DNA from: Flexivirga meconopsidis
GTDB taxonomy: Bacteria; Actinomycetota; Actinomycetes; Actinomycetales; Dermatophilaceae
Length of the DNA: 64,000 bases
Direction of reading: 5' to 3'
NCBI RefSeq assembly: GCF_026162425.1
Contig: NZ_JAOBQJ010000001.1
Coordinates: forward strand, 868,001-932,000
Positions within the stretch are counted from its first letter, which is position 1, and each line of letters starts with the position of its first letter. The position numbers were made by a program, and so were the translations under genes. This document shows, one piece after another, positions 1 through 7,595 of this stretch. The notes under the pieces were generated by a model. The model searched no databases, was not told the origin of the DNA, and worked only from the letters and a program-made list of their open reading frames with translations.

Positions 1-435
1 CTCGCGCGCGACCTGGGCATAGCGGATGTGGTGCAGTTCGTGCCTCCGGTCTCGCGAGTGGAGCTTGCGGAGTGGTATCGCGCGGCGGATTTGCTTGCGG
101 TTCCTTCGTATTCAGAGTCCTTCGGCCTTGTCGCCCTTGAGGCGGAAGCCTGCGGCACACCGGTCCTCGCCGCGGATGTCGGCGGCTTGCCGATGGCGGT
201 GGGGGACGCCGGCCGACTGGTGGATGGGCACGACCCGGAGGAATGGGCGACTGCGATCGCAGCCATGCTCGACGACGCGGACGGTCGAGCCCGGTTGTCC
301 GACAATGCTGTTCGGCATGCTGGCGAGTTTGGCTGGGACGCGACCGCAGAGCAGCTGCTGCAGGTCTACGCACGTGCGCGCGGCGCGGTGAGCGATGTGG
401 TGACCGAGTTGCCCCGAGTCGAGGAGGCGATCTGA
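1..435 (+). CDS. mshA: D-inositol-3-phosphate glycosyltransferase MshA, C-terminal part
   Basis: The frame is open from the first base, so the 5' part lies outside the window; 144 residues remain. This is the C-terminal nucleotide-sugar domain of a GT4 GT-B glycosyltransferase. It contains [20 protein letters not shown], which carries the E-x7-E pair that binds the sugar-nucleotide donor, followed by GGLP and the closing helices. MshA adds GlcNAc to inositol 3-phosphate in the first committed step of mycothiol synthesis. The name rests mainly on order, since ybjN and gpmA follow exactly as in other actinobacteria. The stop is one base before the next start, suggesting co-transcription. Another GT4 enzyme cannot be excluded from the fragment alone. 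Confidence 0.85.
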   Translation, partial: LARDLGIADVVQFVPPVSRVELAEWYRAADLLAVPSYSESFGLVALEAEACGTPVLAADVGGLPMAVGDAGRLVDGHDPEEWATAIAAMLDDADGRARLSDNAVRHAGEFGWDATAEQLLQVYARARGAVSDVVTELPRVEEAI

Positions 436-436
436 A

Positions 437-946
437 GTGAGCCAGACCACCGCCGTCATCGAGCGCTACCTGGCCGATGCCGAGATCGACTGGGAGCTCG
501 GCGCGCGCGACGGGGAGTTCGTGGTCAGCCTGCCGGGGGAGCGCAAGCTGAAGACTGTCGTGTCCTTGGTGGCCGGCGAAACTGCTTTGACTGCAACAGC
601 TTTCGTCATACGGCATCCTGATGAGAACCACGCGGAGTTCGCCCAGTTCTTGCTGCGGCGCAACCTGCGGCGCCCCGGTGTCGCCTATGCGACGGATGAG
701 CACGGCGACGTCTACGTGGTCGCCCGGGTGCCGAGTTCGGCCGTGGACGAGGACTACCTCGACACCCTGCTCGGCACCGTGCTGGAGGCGTCCGACGACG
801 TCTTCAACGACCTGCTGGTGCTTGGCTTTCGCAGCTCGATGCAGCGGGAGTGGGACTGGCGGATCAGCCGCGGCGAATCGACGCGCAACCTCGAGGCGTT
901 CCGCCACCTGCTGGACCACGGCCACGGCGAGCAGGCGCGCTCCTAA
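437..946 (+). CDS. YbjN domain-containing protein
   Basis: A 169-residue soluble protein with a GTG start one base after the mshA stop. It has the alpha/beta YbjN fold: an N-terminal helix (AVIERYLADAEIDWEL), a beta segment beginning GEFVVSLPGE, and a C-terminal helix region with FNDLLVLGF. YbjN proteins resemble type III secretion chaperones in fold and have no settled biochemical role in actinobacteria. The position between mshA and gpmA is conserved in the phylum, which supports calling it real. No signal peptide or membrane segment is visible. Confidence 0.85.
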   Translation: MSQTTAVIERYLADAEIDWELGARDGEFVVSLPGERKLKTVVSLVAGETALTATAFVIRHPDENHAEFAQFLLRRNLRRPGVAYATDEHGDVYVVARVPSSAVDEDYLDTLLGTVLEASDDVFNDLLVLGFRSSMQREWDWRISRGESTRNLEAFRHLLDHGHGEQARS

Positions 947-955
947 GATGACGCC

Positions 956-1699
956 ATGACCTACACCTTGGTGCTGCTTCGTCATGGCGAGTCCGAGTGG
1001 AACGCCCAAAACCTCTTCACCGGCTGGGTCGACGTGCCACTCAGTGACAAGGGGCGCGCGGAGGCCGAGCACGGCGGTGCGCTGATCAAGGACGGCGGGG
1101 TGCAGCCGGACGTGGTGCACACCTCACTGCTGCGCCGGGCAATCACCACCGCCAACCTCGCGCTGGACGCCGCCGACCGGCACTGGATCCCGGTGCGCCG
1201 CAGCTGGCGGCTCAACGAGCGGCACTACGGGGCGCTGCAGGGCAAGGACAAGAAGGCCACGCTGGAGGAGTTCGGCGAGGAGCAGTTCATGATCTGGCGG
1301 AGGTCGTTCGACGTGCCGCCGCCGCCGATCGAGCCCGGCAGTGAGTTCAGCCAGGACGGCGACGTGCGCTACGCCGACCTCGGCGACGAGATGCCGCGCA
1401 CCGAGTGCCTGAAGGACGTCATCGAGCGCTTCCTGCCCTACTGGGAGCAGTCGATCGTGCCGGACCTCAAGGACGGCAAGGTCGTGCTGGTCGCCGCGCA
1501 CGGCAACTCGCTGCGTGCGCTGGTCAAGCACCTCGACGGCATCGGCGACGAGGAGATCGTCGGCCTCAACATCCCGACCGGCCAGCCGCTGGTCTACCGC
1601 CTCGGCGACGACCTCAAACCGACCGTTCCCGGCGGCGAATACCTCGACCCGGTCGCCGCGAAGGCCGCAGCCGAGGCCGTCGCCAACCAGGGCCGCTGA
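956..1699 (+). CDS. gpmA: 2,3-bisphosphoglycerate-dependent phosphoglycerate mutase
   Basis: This 247-residue enzyme interconverts 3- and 2-phosphoglycerate in glycolysis. The phosphohistidine motif LRHGESEWN sits at residues 8-16 with catalytic His10, [13 protein letters not shown] follows near residue 88, and the second active-site histidine is in [10 protein letters not shown] near residue 184. Length matches the dPGM family. The start is the ATG 9 bases after the ybjN stop. It probably ends the mshA-ybjN-gpmA transcript, because a repeat array begins only 16 bases after the stop codon. Confidence 0.97.
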   Translation: MTYTLVLLRHGESEWNAQNLFTGWVDVPLSDKGRAEAEHGGALIKDGGVQPDVVHTSLLRRAITTANLALDAADRHWIPVRRSWRLNERHYGALQGKDKKATLEEFGEEQFMIWRRSFDVPPPPIEPGSEFSQDGDVRYADLGDEMPRTECLKDVIERFLPYWEQSIVPDLKDGKVVLVAAHGNSLRALVKHLDGIGDEEIVGLNIPTGQPLVYRLGDDLKPTVPGGEYLDPVAAKAAAEAVANQGR

Positions 1700-1710
1700 C
1701 GGCGAGCCCC

Positions 1711-2123
1711 GCGCATCTCGTAAGCGGGCGTGGTTGCGCGTCTCGTAAGCGGGGGTGACGTCAGGCGCACTGTTGCTTACGGGATCAGCAAGTCCCGGCC
1801 CATCTCGTAAGCGGGGGTGACGTCAGGCGCACTGTTGCTTACGGGATCCGCGACGGCCGCATCTCGTAAGCGGGGGTGACGTCAGGCGCACTGTCGCTTA
1901 CGGGATCCGCGGCAGGTGCGCGTCTCGTAAGCCAGCGTGCGGTTGCGCGCATCTCGTAAGCGGGGGTGACGCCGGGCGCACTGTTGCTTACGGGATCGGC
2001 GAGGCTCTTGCGCGTCTCGTAAGCGGGGGTGACGCCGGGCGCACTGTCGCTTACGGGATCGGCGAGGCTCTTGCGCGTCTCGTAAGCGGGGGTGACGTCA
2101 GGCGCACTGTTGCTTACGGGATC
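1711..2123. repeat. Upstream array of 46-bp palindromic repeats
   Basis: Six full 46-bp units lie at 1741-1786, 1803-1848, 1862-1907, 1952-1997, 2015-2060 and 2078-2123. Two half units begin at 1716 and 1923. Each full unit is TCTCGTAAGC, a 24-bp core starting GGGGGTGACG, then GCTTACGGGATC. The arms pair (CGTAAGC with GCTTACG, extended by T-G, C-G and T-A). Gaps between units are short (13-17 bp, or about 44 bp where a half unit intervenes) and partly repeated themselves. This is a REP/REPIN-like array rather than a CRISPR. With the 112 bp up to the next start codon it accounts for the gene-free stretch 1700-2235; I see nothing else there. Confidence 0.95.
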
Positions 2124-2235
2124 CCGCGGCGTGTGCGCGTCCACATCTCCCGCGAATTGCCGCATCCGTCCACAACTTTCGCGACCCGCGACGACGGGCT
2201 GCCGATCTGCGACCACCGTGGCTCGGGTGGACGCC

Positions 2236-3171
2236 ATGACGTTGCGCCGCCTGCATGCGGCTGCCGAGCCGCAGGGGTGGGTGCTGTCCCGAGCGCAGTT
2301 GCGGACCCTCGGGGTCGACCGGTGGCAGGTGCGCCGACTCCTCGCCGCCGGTGTATGGCGGGCGCACGGTCTGCGCACGATCGGCCTCACTGCCGCACAG
2401 CTCGACGAGGTGGCGTTGCGACATCGTGCCGTCTGGGAGAGCGGCCGGGTGAGCGCACTCGACGGCGTCAGCGCGCTGCAGCACGCCGGGCTGACCGGCT
2501 GGCGTGAGCCGACGGTCCACATCTCCGTCCCGCACGGGCGCAGCCCGATCGCCGTGAGCGGTGTGACCCGGCACGTGGTGCCGATCCGTGGTGATCTCTG
2601 GGAGCACGGCCCCGATCAGGTGATCGCGGAGGACCTTCCGTGGGTGCGCAGCGAATTGGCGGTGCTGCGGGCTGCGCAGTGGGCGATCAGCGACCGGGCG
2701 GCGGCGCTCGTCATCGCAATGGCAGTGCAACAGCGGCTGGTGGCGACCGACCTGCTCGCACGGACACTTCCGCAGGCGGGGCTCTATCGCCGCCGCAAGC
2801 TCATCCGCACCGTGGTCGCCGACGTCATCGACGGTGCGCAGGCGCTCGGCGAGCTCGCCTTCGGTGCCGCCTGCCGTCGCCACGGTCTGCCACCACCGGC
2901 CCGGCAGGTCATCCGCCGCGGCCCGCACGGCCGCATCTATCTCGACGCCGGCTGGCCACGAGTGCGGCTGTTCGTGGAAATCGACGGCGCCCACCACCAG
3001 GAGCCGGCCAACGTCCTGGCGGACGCGCTGCGGCAGAACTCCGTCGTCGTCGGAGGTGAGACCGTGCTCCGGATCCCGTTGCTGGGCCTGCGGATCCAGG
3101 AGGACGCGTTCATGCAGCAGGTCGTCACGGCATACCGGCTGCGCGCCGCCGGCGTCTCCCGCGTCTCGTAA
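2236..3171 (+). CDS. DUF559 (Vsr-like) nuclease-fold protein with AbiEi-type N-terminal domain
   Basis: A 311-residue protein. The N-terminal ~70 residues (SRAQLRTLGVDRWQVRRLL) look like the AbiEi-type helix-turn-helix found ahead of DUF559 domains. The C-terminal part has PD-(D/E)XK features: Glu206 in GELAF, Asp237 in YLDAGWP, and Glu248-x-Asp250 in FVEIDGAHH. The family is related to very-short-patch-repair endonucleases; its role in actinobacteria is not established. I chose the ATG at 2236 because the frame upstream to 2092 is repeat sequence. The TAA stop (3169-3171) lies inside the first half repeat of the downstream array. The gene is bracketed by repeat arrays and interrupts the conserved gpmA-phoU neighbourhood, so it is probably acquired. 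Confidence 0.75.
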   Translation: MTLRRLHAAAEPQGWVLSRAQLRTLGVDRWQVRRLLAAGVWRAHGLRTIGLTAAQLDEVALRHRAVWESGRVSALDGVSALQHAGLTGWREPTVHISVPHGRSPIAVSGVTRHVVPIRGDLWEHGPDQVIAEDLPWVRSELAVLRAAQWAISDRAAALVIAMAVQQRLVATDLLARTLPQAGLYRRRKLIRTVVADVIDGAQALGELAFGAACRRHGLPPPARQVIRRGPHGRIYLDAGWPRVRLFVEIDGAHHQEPANVLADALRQNSVVVGGETVLRIPLLGLRIQEDAFMQQVVTAYRLRAAGVSRVS

Positions 3172-3489
3172 GCAACCGTGCGGCACGCCCCGCGTCTCGT
3201 AAGGAAGCGTGCGGCTGGCGTCACCTTTGCTTACGGGATCGCTGGGGTTGCGCGTCTGGTGAGCAAGCGTGCGGCTGGCGTCACCTTTGCTTACGGGATC
3301 GCCCGGGTGGTTGCGCGTCTGGTGAGCAAGCGTGCGGCTGGCGTCACCTTTGCTTACGGGATCGCCCGGGTGGTTGCGCGTCTCGTAAGCAACCGTGCGG
3401 CTGGCGTCACCTTTGCTTACGGGATCGCCCGGGTGGTTGCGCGTCTGGTGAGCAAGCGTGCGGCTGGCGTCACCCTCGCTTACGAGATC
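3164..3489. repeat. Downstream array of 46-bp palindromic repeats with inverted core
   Basis: A half unit starts at 3164 inside the end of the nuclease gene. Five full 46-bp units follow at 3195-3240, 3255-3300, 3318-3363, 3381-3426 and 3444-3489. The arms match the upstream array (TCTCGTAAGC or TCTGGTGAGC, and GCTTACGGGATC). The 24-bp core (AAGCGTGCGGCTGGCG then TCACCTTT) matches the reverse complement of the upstream core at 17 of 24 positions but the direct core at only 11. Spacing of the last four units is about 63 bp, which keeps a spurious reading frame open. A degenerate half unit follows to about 3515. This fills the gene-free stretch up to phoU. Confidence 0.95.
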
Positions 3490-3530
3490 GCCGGGTTTGC
3501 GCGTCTCGGGCGACCGCAGCCCCGCCGGGA

Positions 3531-4196
3531 TCAGTCCTGCAGGCCTTCGTCCTCGGTGCCGTAGCGGCCGGTGACCAGATAGACGATGCGGTTGGCGACG
3601 GCGACCGCGTGGTCGCCGAAGCGCTCGTAGTAGCGGCTGATCAGCGTCGCGTCGACGGCGGCCTCGGTGCCGTGCTCCCAGGTCTGGTTCAGCAGCTCAC
3701 CGAAGATCTTGCGGTGCAGCTGGTCCATCTCGTCGTCGATCTTCTCGATCTCGTTGGCGCCGCGCACGTCCTTGTCGGCGATCGCCTTGCCGGTAGCGGT
3801 GGCAAGCCGTTCGGCGACGACAGCCATCTCGCCGATGGTCGAGCGCAACGGCTCCGGCACCGCCGGTTCGGGGTAGCGCATCCGGGCCACCTTGGCGACG
3901 TGGCGGGCGAGGTCGCCCATCCGCTCGATGTCGCTGGCCATGTGCATCGCGGTGACGACCATGCGCAGGTCGGTCGCGACCGGCTGTTGCCGGGCGAGCA
4001 GGTCGACCGCGCGGTCGTCGACGTCCCGGCGCAGCTGGTCGATGTCGTCGTCGGCGGCGATGACGCTCTCCGCCGTCGCCAGATCGGTGTCGAGCAGGGC
4101 GCTGGTGGCGCGCTTCATCGCGGCGTCGACCATTGAGGTCATCTCGACCAGGTCGTCGGAGATCCGGTCGAGATCGTCGTGGAATGCATCGCGCAT
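3531..4196 (-). CDS. phoU: Phosphate signalling protein PhoU
   Basis: A 221-residue all-helical protein with two PhoU repeats and no membrane segments. The start MRDAFHDDLDRISDDLVEM is the typical PhoU N-terminus, so I place it at the ATG ending at 4196 although the frame stays open upstream to 4406. Two E/D-x3-D-type metal-binding helices are visible (MHMASDIERMGDLARHV and the matching ISRYYERFGDHAVAVANRI). PhoU links the Pst transporter to the sensor kinase and holds the phosphate regulon down when phosphate is plentiful. It is divergent from senX3-regX3 across about 200 bp. Confidence 0.95.
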   Translation of the reverse strand: MRDAFHDDLDRISDDLVEMTSMVDAAMKRATSALLDTDLATAESVIAADDDIDQLRRDVDDRAVDLLARQQPVATDLRMVVTAMHMASDIERMGDLARHVAKVARMRYPEPAVPEPLRSTIGEMAVVAERLATATGKAIADKDVRGANEIEKIDDEMDQLHRKIFGELLNQTWEHGTEAAVDATLISRYYERFGDHAVAVANRIVYLVTGRYGTEDEGLQD

Positions 4197-4396
4197 GGTT
4201 GTCTCAGATCCTCGCTGGTCGGGCCATTGGCCGAAGCACTGTATGTCGAAAGTCACGCCGCGCCATATTCGGGCAGCACGAAGCGGCTGACGCGGACGAC
4301 CGTCGCAGCACGCGGTGAACGAGGTCGGGACACCAGGTGAACAGCGGGCAGACCGGTGGCATACGGCGCACTGGCGGTTCGGAGTGACCCTGGCGA

Positions 4397-5620
4397 GTGC
4401 GTACATTGGGCGCCGTGTTGCTCGCAGTCGTCGCCGCGGTGGTGGCCCTGATCGTCGGCCTCGTTGCCGGATATGCGCTGCGAGCCCGCCGCCCCGACCA
4501 CGCTCCTGCCGCTCGTATGACGCCGCCCGAGCCGCTGTCGCCCCTGGCCTCCCCGGCGGTCGACGTCCTCGACGCCCTGCGCTCGGTTGCCATGGTCATC
4601 GACGCGTCGGACAAGGTCGTGCGCTCCAGCGCCAGCGCCCAGGCGCTCGGTCTGGTCCGCGACGCCGAGTTGTCGCACGCGCAGTTGCGCGGGCTCGTGC
4701 GGGACGTGCGCAGGGACGCCGACGTCCGGGAGGTCGAACTCGACGTGGCGCGCGGCCCGCTCGGCCAGGGCCGGCTGACCATCGGCGTGCGGGTGGCTCC
4801 GCTCAGTCAGCAGCACGTCCTGGTGCTGGTCGAGGACCGCACCCACTCGCGCCGGGTCGAGGAGACCCGCCGCGACTTCGTGGTCAACGTCTCGCACGAA
4901 CTCAAGACCCCGGTCAGCGGTCTGACCCTGCTCGCCGAGGCGATGGACGACGCCCGCGACGACCCGGACGCGGTGCACCGGTTCGCCGGCCGGATGCACG
5001 TCGAGACCTCGCGACTGGCGCGGCTGGTGCAGGAGATCATCGAGCTGTCGCGGTTGCAGGTCGCCGACACCCTCGACGAGCCGGTGCTGGTCGATGTGCG
5101 CGCCTCCGTGCGCGATGCGGTCGATCACCTGCAGGTGGTCGCCGCCGACCGGGACATCGAGATCTCGACCGCGCTCGGCGACCAGTCGCAGCCCGCGTAC
5201 GTCTACGGGGACGGCAACCTGATCACCACCGCGGTCCGCAACCTGGTCGAGAACGCGCTCAACTACTCCGATGCCGGCACCCGGGTCGGCGTCACCGTGC
5301 AGCCCGGACCTGACCTGATCACGCTCGTCGTGAAGGATCAGGGGCGTGGCATCCCGCCTGCCGATCTCGACCGGGTCTTCGAGCGCTTCTACCGGGTCGA
5401 TGCGGCGCGCTCTCGCCGCACCGGCGGCACCGGCCTCGGACTGGCCATCGTGAAGCACGTGTGCGCCAACCACGGCGGCGAGGTGAGCGTGTGGTCCGAA
5501 GAGGGGCAGGGGTCGACGTTCACGATCCGGCTGCCCGCAGCGCGCCCGGCGCCCGCGGCCCCCGTCATACAGCCTGAACGAACTCCGCAGATCAACCCCC
5601 GAAAGAAGGTCACTCCATGA
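4397..5620 (+). CDS. senX3: Phosphate-responsive sensor histidine kinase SenX3
   Basis: A 407-residue membrane kinase. An N-terminal hydrophobic segment (residues about 3-28) anchors it. A PAS-like region follows (about 55-150), then the dimerisation domain with phosphoacceptor His167 in NVSHELKTPV, and a HATPase_c domain with N-box (LVENALNYSD), DQGRGIPP and GTGLGLAIVKH. It phosphorylates RegX3 when phosphate is low. The GTG at 4397 is used; a GTG at 4415 is possible and would shorten the membrane helix. The stop overlaps the regX3 start (ATGA), so the two are translationally coupled. Confidence 0.95.
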   Translation: MRTLGAVLLAVVAAVVALIVGLVAGYALRARRPDHAPAARMTPPEPLSPLASPAVDVLDALRSVAMVIDASDKVVRSSASAQALGLVRDAELSHAQLRGLVRDVRRDADVREVELDVARGPLGQGRLTIGVRVAPLSQQHVLVLVEDRTHSRRVEETRRDFVVNVSHELKTPVSGLTLLAEAMDDARDDPDAVHRFAGRMHVETSRLARLVQEIIELSRLQVADTLDEPVLVDVRASVRDAVDHLQVVAADRDIEISTALGDQSQPAYVYGDGNLITTAVRNLVENALNYSDAGTRVGVTVQPGPDLITLVVKDQGRGIPPADLDRVFERFYRVDAARSRRTGGTGLGLAIVKHVCANHGGEVSVWSEEGQGSTFTIRLPAARPAPAAPVIQPERTPQINPRKKVTP

Positions 5621-6300
5621 CGCGCATCCTTGTGGTCGAGGACGAAGAATCGATCTCGGACCCGCTTGGCTACCTGCTCGGCAAGGAGGGCTATGACGTC
5701 GCGCTCGCCGAGACCGGCCCGGATGCTCTGGTGGAGTTCGACCGGGGCGGTGCCGACCTGGTGCTGCTTGACCTGATGCTGCCGGGTATGTCGGGGGTCG
5801 ACGTATGCCGGGCGCTGCGCCAGAAGTCCAACGTCCCGGTGATCATGCTCACCGCGAAGGACTCCGAGGTCGACAAGGTCGTCGGGCTGGAGCTCGGTGC
5901 CGACGACTACGTGACCAAGCCCTACTCCTCGCGCGAGCTGCTGGCCCGCATCAAGGCGGTCCTGCGGCGCGGGCAGGAGGCTGACGAGCTGCTGCCGGCG
6001 ACGCTGCAGAGCGGCCCGGTGCGGATGGATGTCGACCGGCACACGGTGGTGGTCGACGGTGAGCCGACGGCGCTGCCGCTGAAGGAGTTCGAGCTGCTGG
6101 AGCTGCTGTTGCGTAACACCGGCCGGGTGCTGACTCGTGGGCAGCTGATCGACCGGGTGTGGGGCAGCGACTACGTCGGGGACACCAAGACGCTCGACGT
6201 GCACATCAAGCGGCTGCGGGCCAAGGTCGAGCCGGACCCGGCGAACCCGCGCTACATCGTCACCGTGCGCGGGTTGGGTTACAAGTTCGAGGCGCCGTGA
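5617..6300 (+). CDS. regX3: Phosphate response regulator RegX3
   Basis: A 227-residue OmpR/PhoB-type regulator. The receiver domain (1-120) has the acidic pair Glu8-Asp9, phosphoacceptor Asp52 in LLDLMLPG, and the conserved lysine in YVTKPYSSRELL. The C-terminal winged helix (about 130-227) ends with the canonical TVRGLGYKF. It binds phosphate-regulon promoters when phosphorylated by SenX3. The gene overlaps senX3 by four bases. Partner, order and sequence all agree. Confidence 0.96.
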   Translation: MTRILVVEDEESISDPLGYLLGKEGYDVALAETGPDALVEFDRGGADLVLLDLMLPGMSGVDVCRALRQKSNVPVIMLTAKDSEVDKVVGLELGADDYVTKPYSSRELLARIKAVLRRGQEADELLPATLQSGPVRMDVDRHTVVVDGEPTALPLKEFELLELLLRNTGRVLTRGQLIDRVWGSDYVGDTKTLDVHIKRLRAKVEPDPANPRYIVTVRGLGYKFEAP

Positions 6301-6327
6301 CGGCCTGAGGCCGGTGCACGGGTTCGA

Positions 6328-6894
6328 TCAGGCCGGGGGCTCCTCGGCGCCGGTGGTCTCCGGCGGCGTGAAGGTCGGGTGGGACGGGTCGGCGCTGCCG
6401 TAGGGCGGCTGGTTGAGCAGGATCGGCACCTGCACCTGGGTCGCCCCGGCATTCGGGGTGGAGAAGACGACCTGCTGGGCCAGGCCCGGCTGGGAGGCGA
6501 CCGAGGAGATGCTGACCGCCGGTGACACGGTCGCCGGGTCGGCGCCGTTGGGCTTGCCGTCCAGGCGTACGGCGGTGGAGCCCGGGATGGTGATTTCCCG
6601 CTTGGCCGCACCGGGCGTGGCGATGGTCAACTTGACCTGCGACTCGGCGTTGTTGACCGCGAGCCCGGACAACGTGCCCGGCTGCCCCTTGTCGCTGGTG
6701 ACGATCAGCACGTTCTGCAGTTGGACGTCGCCGACCTTGGCGGTCGTGCCGTCGGAGGCGATGTAACTCTTCGTGGTCTGGTCCGGCGAGAGATACATGC
6801 AGCCACTGAGCGTGGTCGCAGCGGTGGCCAGAGTCAGCGCACCGAGCGCCGCACGGGATGCCTTGGAATGGCGAAGGGGCAGTCGTCGCGTCAC
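6328..6894 (-). CDS. lpqE: LpqE-like lipoprotein
   Basis: A 188-residue exported protein. The signal peptide has a basic start ([14 protein letters not shown]), a hydrophobic core and the lipobox LSGC with the acylated cysteine near residue 32. The mature part is a beta-rich domain, followed by a proline- and glutamate-rich tail. LpqE sits beside carD in mycobacteria, and this gene is divergent from carD in the same way; I name it on that basis. The function of LpqE is not settled. It is convergent with regX3 across 27 bp. Confidence 0.75.
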   Translation of the reverse strand: MTRRLPLRHSKASRAALGALTLATAATTLSGCMYLSPDQTTKSYIASDGTTAKVGDVQLQNVLIVTSDKGQPGTLSGLAVNNAESQVKLTIATPGAAKREITIPGSTAVRLDGKPNGADPATVSPAVSISSVASQPGLAQQVVFSTPNAGATQVQVPILLNQPPYGSADPSHPTFTPPETTGAEEPPA

Positions 6895-7019
6895 GCGCGT
6901 CAGCCTAGCGGGCCCGTGCCGCAGCAGATGACCGGGCGGCGCCGCGAGTGCTCCGCCGGAGCCGAACGGGTGGTGCCATGCATGCCGGAGCCGCTGTTGT
7001 CAAGACTGCCGTCATACCC

Positions 7020-7042
7020 TCCGCAGGTCGCTGACCTGCGGA
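7020..7042. promoter_or_regulatory. Perfect hairpin upstream of carD
   Basis: TCCGCAGGTC (7020-7029) and GACCTGCGGA (7033-7042) form a perfect 10-bp inverted repeat around a three-base loop. It is followed by AAACGTTT, itself a palindrome. It lies in the 210-bp lpqE/carD divergent region, about 30 bp upstream of the likely carD -10 box. It could be an operator or a short hairpin in an upstream transcript. There is no T-run, so a terminator is less likely. Confidence 0.5.
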
Positions 7043-7047
7043 AACGT

Positions 7048-7077
7048 TTATGTGACCTGCGCAACCCGTGGTATTCT
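7048..7077 (+). promoter_or_regulatory. Probable carD promoter
   Basis: A good -10 element TATTCT (7072-7077) lies 27 bp before the carD start codon. The best -35 candidates are weak (TTATGT at 7048 with an 18-bp spacer, or TGTGAC at 7051 with 15 bp). GAAAGGGG at 7087-7094 is the ribosome binding site. A weak -35 with a good -10 suits a promoter that itself depends on CarD, but that is inference. Confidence 0.4.
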
Positions 7078-7104
7078 GGAGGTCGCGAAAGGGGCAAACA
7101 ACAT

Positions 7105-7587
7105 ATGGTTTTCAAGGTCGGCGAGACGGTCGTTTACCCGCATCACGGAGCGGCCCTCATCGAAGAGATCAAAGTCCGCAAGATCAAGGGAGAGGACAAG
7201 CAGTACCTGGTCCTGAAGGTCGCGCAAGGCGATCTGACGATCGAAGTTCCGGCCGAAAACTGCGATCTGGTCGGCGTCCGTGACGTCGTCGGCAAGGAAG
7301 GCCTCGACCGCGTGTTCGAGGTGCTGCGCGCGGACCACACCGAAGAACCGACCAACTGGTCGCGCCGCTACAAGGCCAACCTGGAGAAGCTCGCGTCCGG
7401 TGACGTGATCAAGGTCGCCGAGGTCGTGCGCGACCTGTGGCGTCGTGACCAGGACCGTGGCCTTTCGGCAGGTGAGAAGCGCATGCTGGCCAAGGCCCGG
7501 CAGATCCTGGTGTCCGAGCTGGCGCTCGCCGAGCACACCAACGAGGACAAGGCGGAGGCCACCCTCGACGAGGTGCTCGCGTCCTGA
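7105..7587 (+). CDS. carD: CarD family transcriptional regulator
   Basis: A 160-residue protein. The N-terminal RNA polymerase-interacting domain (about 1-60) starts [20 protein letters not shown]. The C-terminal helical DNA-binding domain (about 65-160) carries the minor-groove-wedging tryptophan in [13 protein letters not shown]. CarD binds the polymerase beta subunit and stabilises open complexes at rRNA and many housekeeping promoters. The start is the ATG at 7105 with RBS GAAAGGGG; the frame runs further upstream but without family similarity. ispD starts 8 bases after its stop, so the two may be co-transcribed as in other actinobacteria. Confidence 0.96.
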   Translation: MVFKVGETVVYPHHGAALIEEIKVRKIKGEDKQYLVLKVAQGDLTIEVPAENCDLVGVRDVVGKEGLDRVFEVLRADHTEEPTNWSRRYKANLEKLASGDVIKVAEVVRDLWRRDQDRGLSAGEKRMLAKARQILVSELALAEHTNEDKAEATLDEVLAS

Positions 7588-7595
7588 CCGAGTCA

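Noticed and set aside
1739-2123. Insertion sequence
   Set aside because: No transposase-like frame, no target duplication flanking the array and no terminal inverted repeats beyond the units themselves.
1839-2522. Minus-strand protein with repeated DPVSDSAPGVTPAYETR-like units
   Set aside because: The periodic peptide is a translation of the DNA repeats with 63-bp spacing, and it runs into the antisense of the nuclease gene. No RBS or family similarity.
1711-3489. CRISPR arrays
   Set aside because: The 46-bp units are regularly spaced, but the gaps are only about 13-17 bp, are partly repeated and not unique, the units are palindromic over their length, and there are no cas genes.
3178-3564. 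Plus-strand protein with repeated RAAGVTFAYGIA units
   Set aside because: It is again the repeat array read in a frame kept open by the 63-bp period. It ends inside the phoU tail.
7020-7042. Rho-independent terminator
   Set aside because: The hairpin has no following T-run and sits in a divergent promoter region, not after a gene end.
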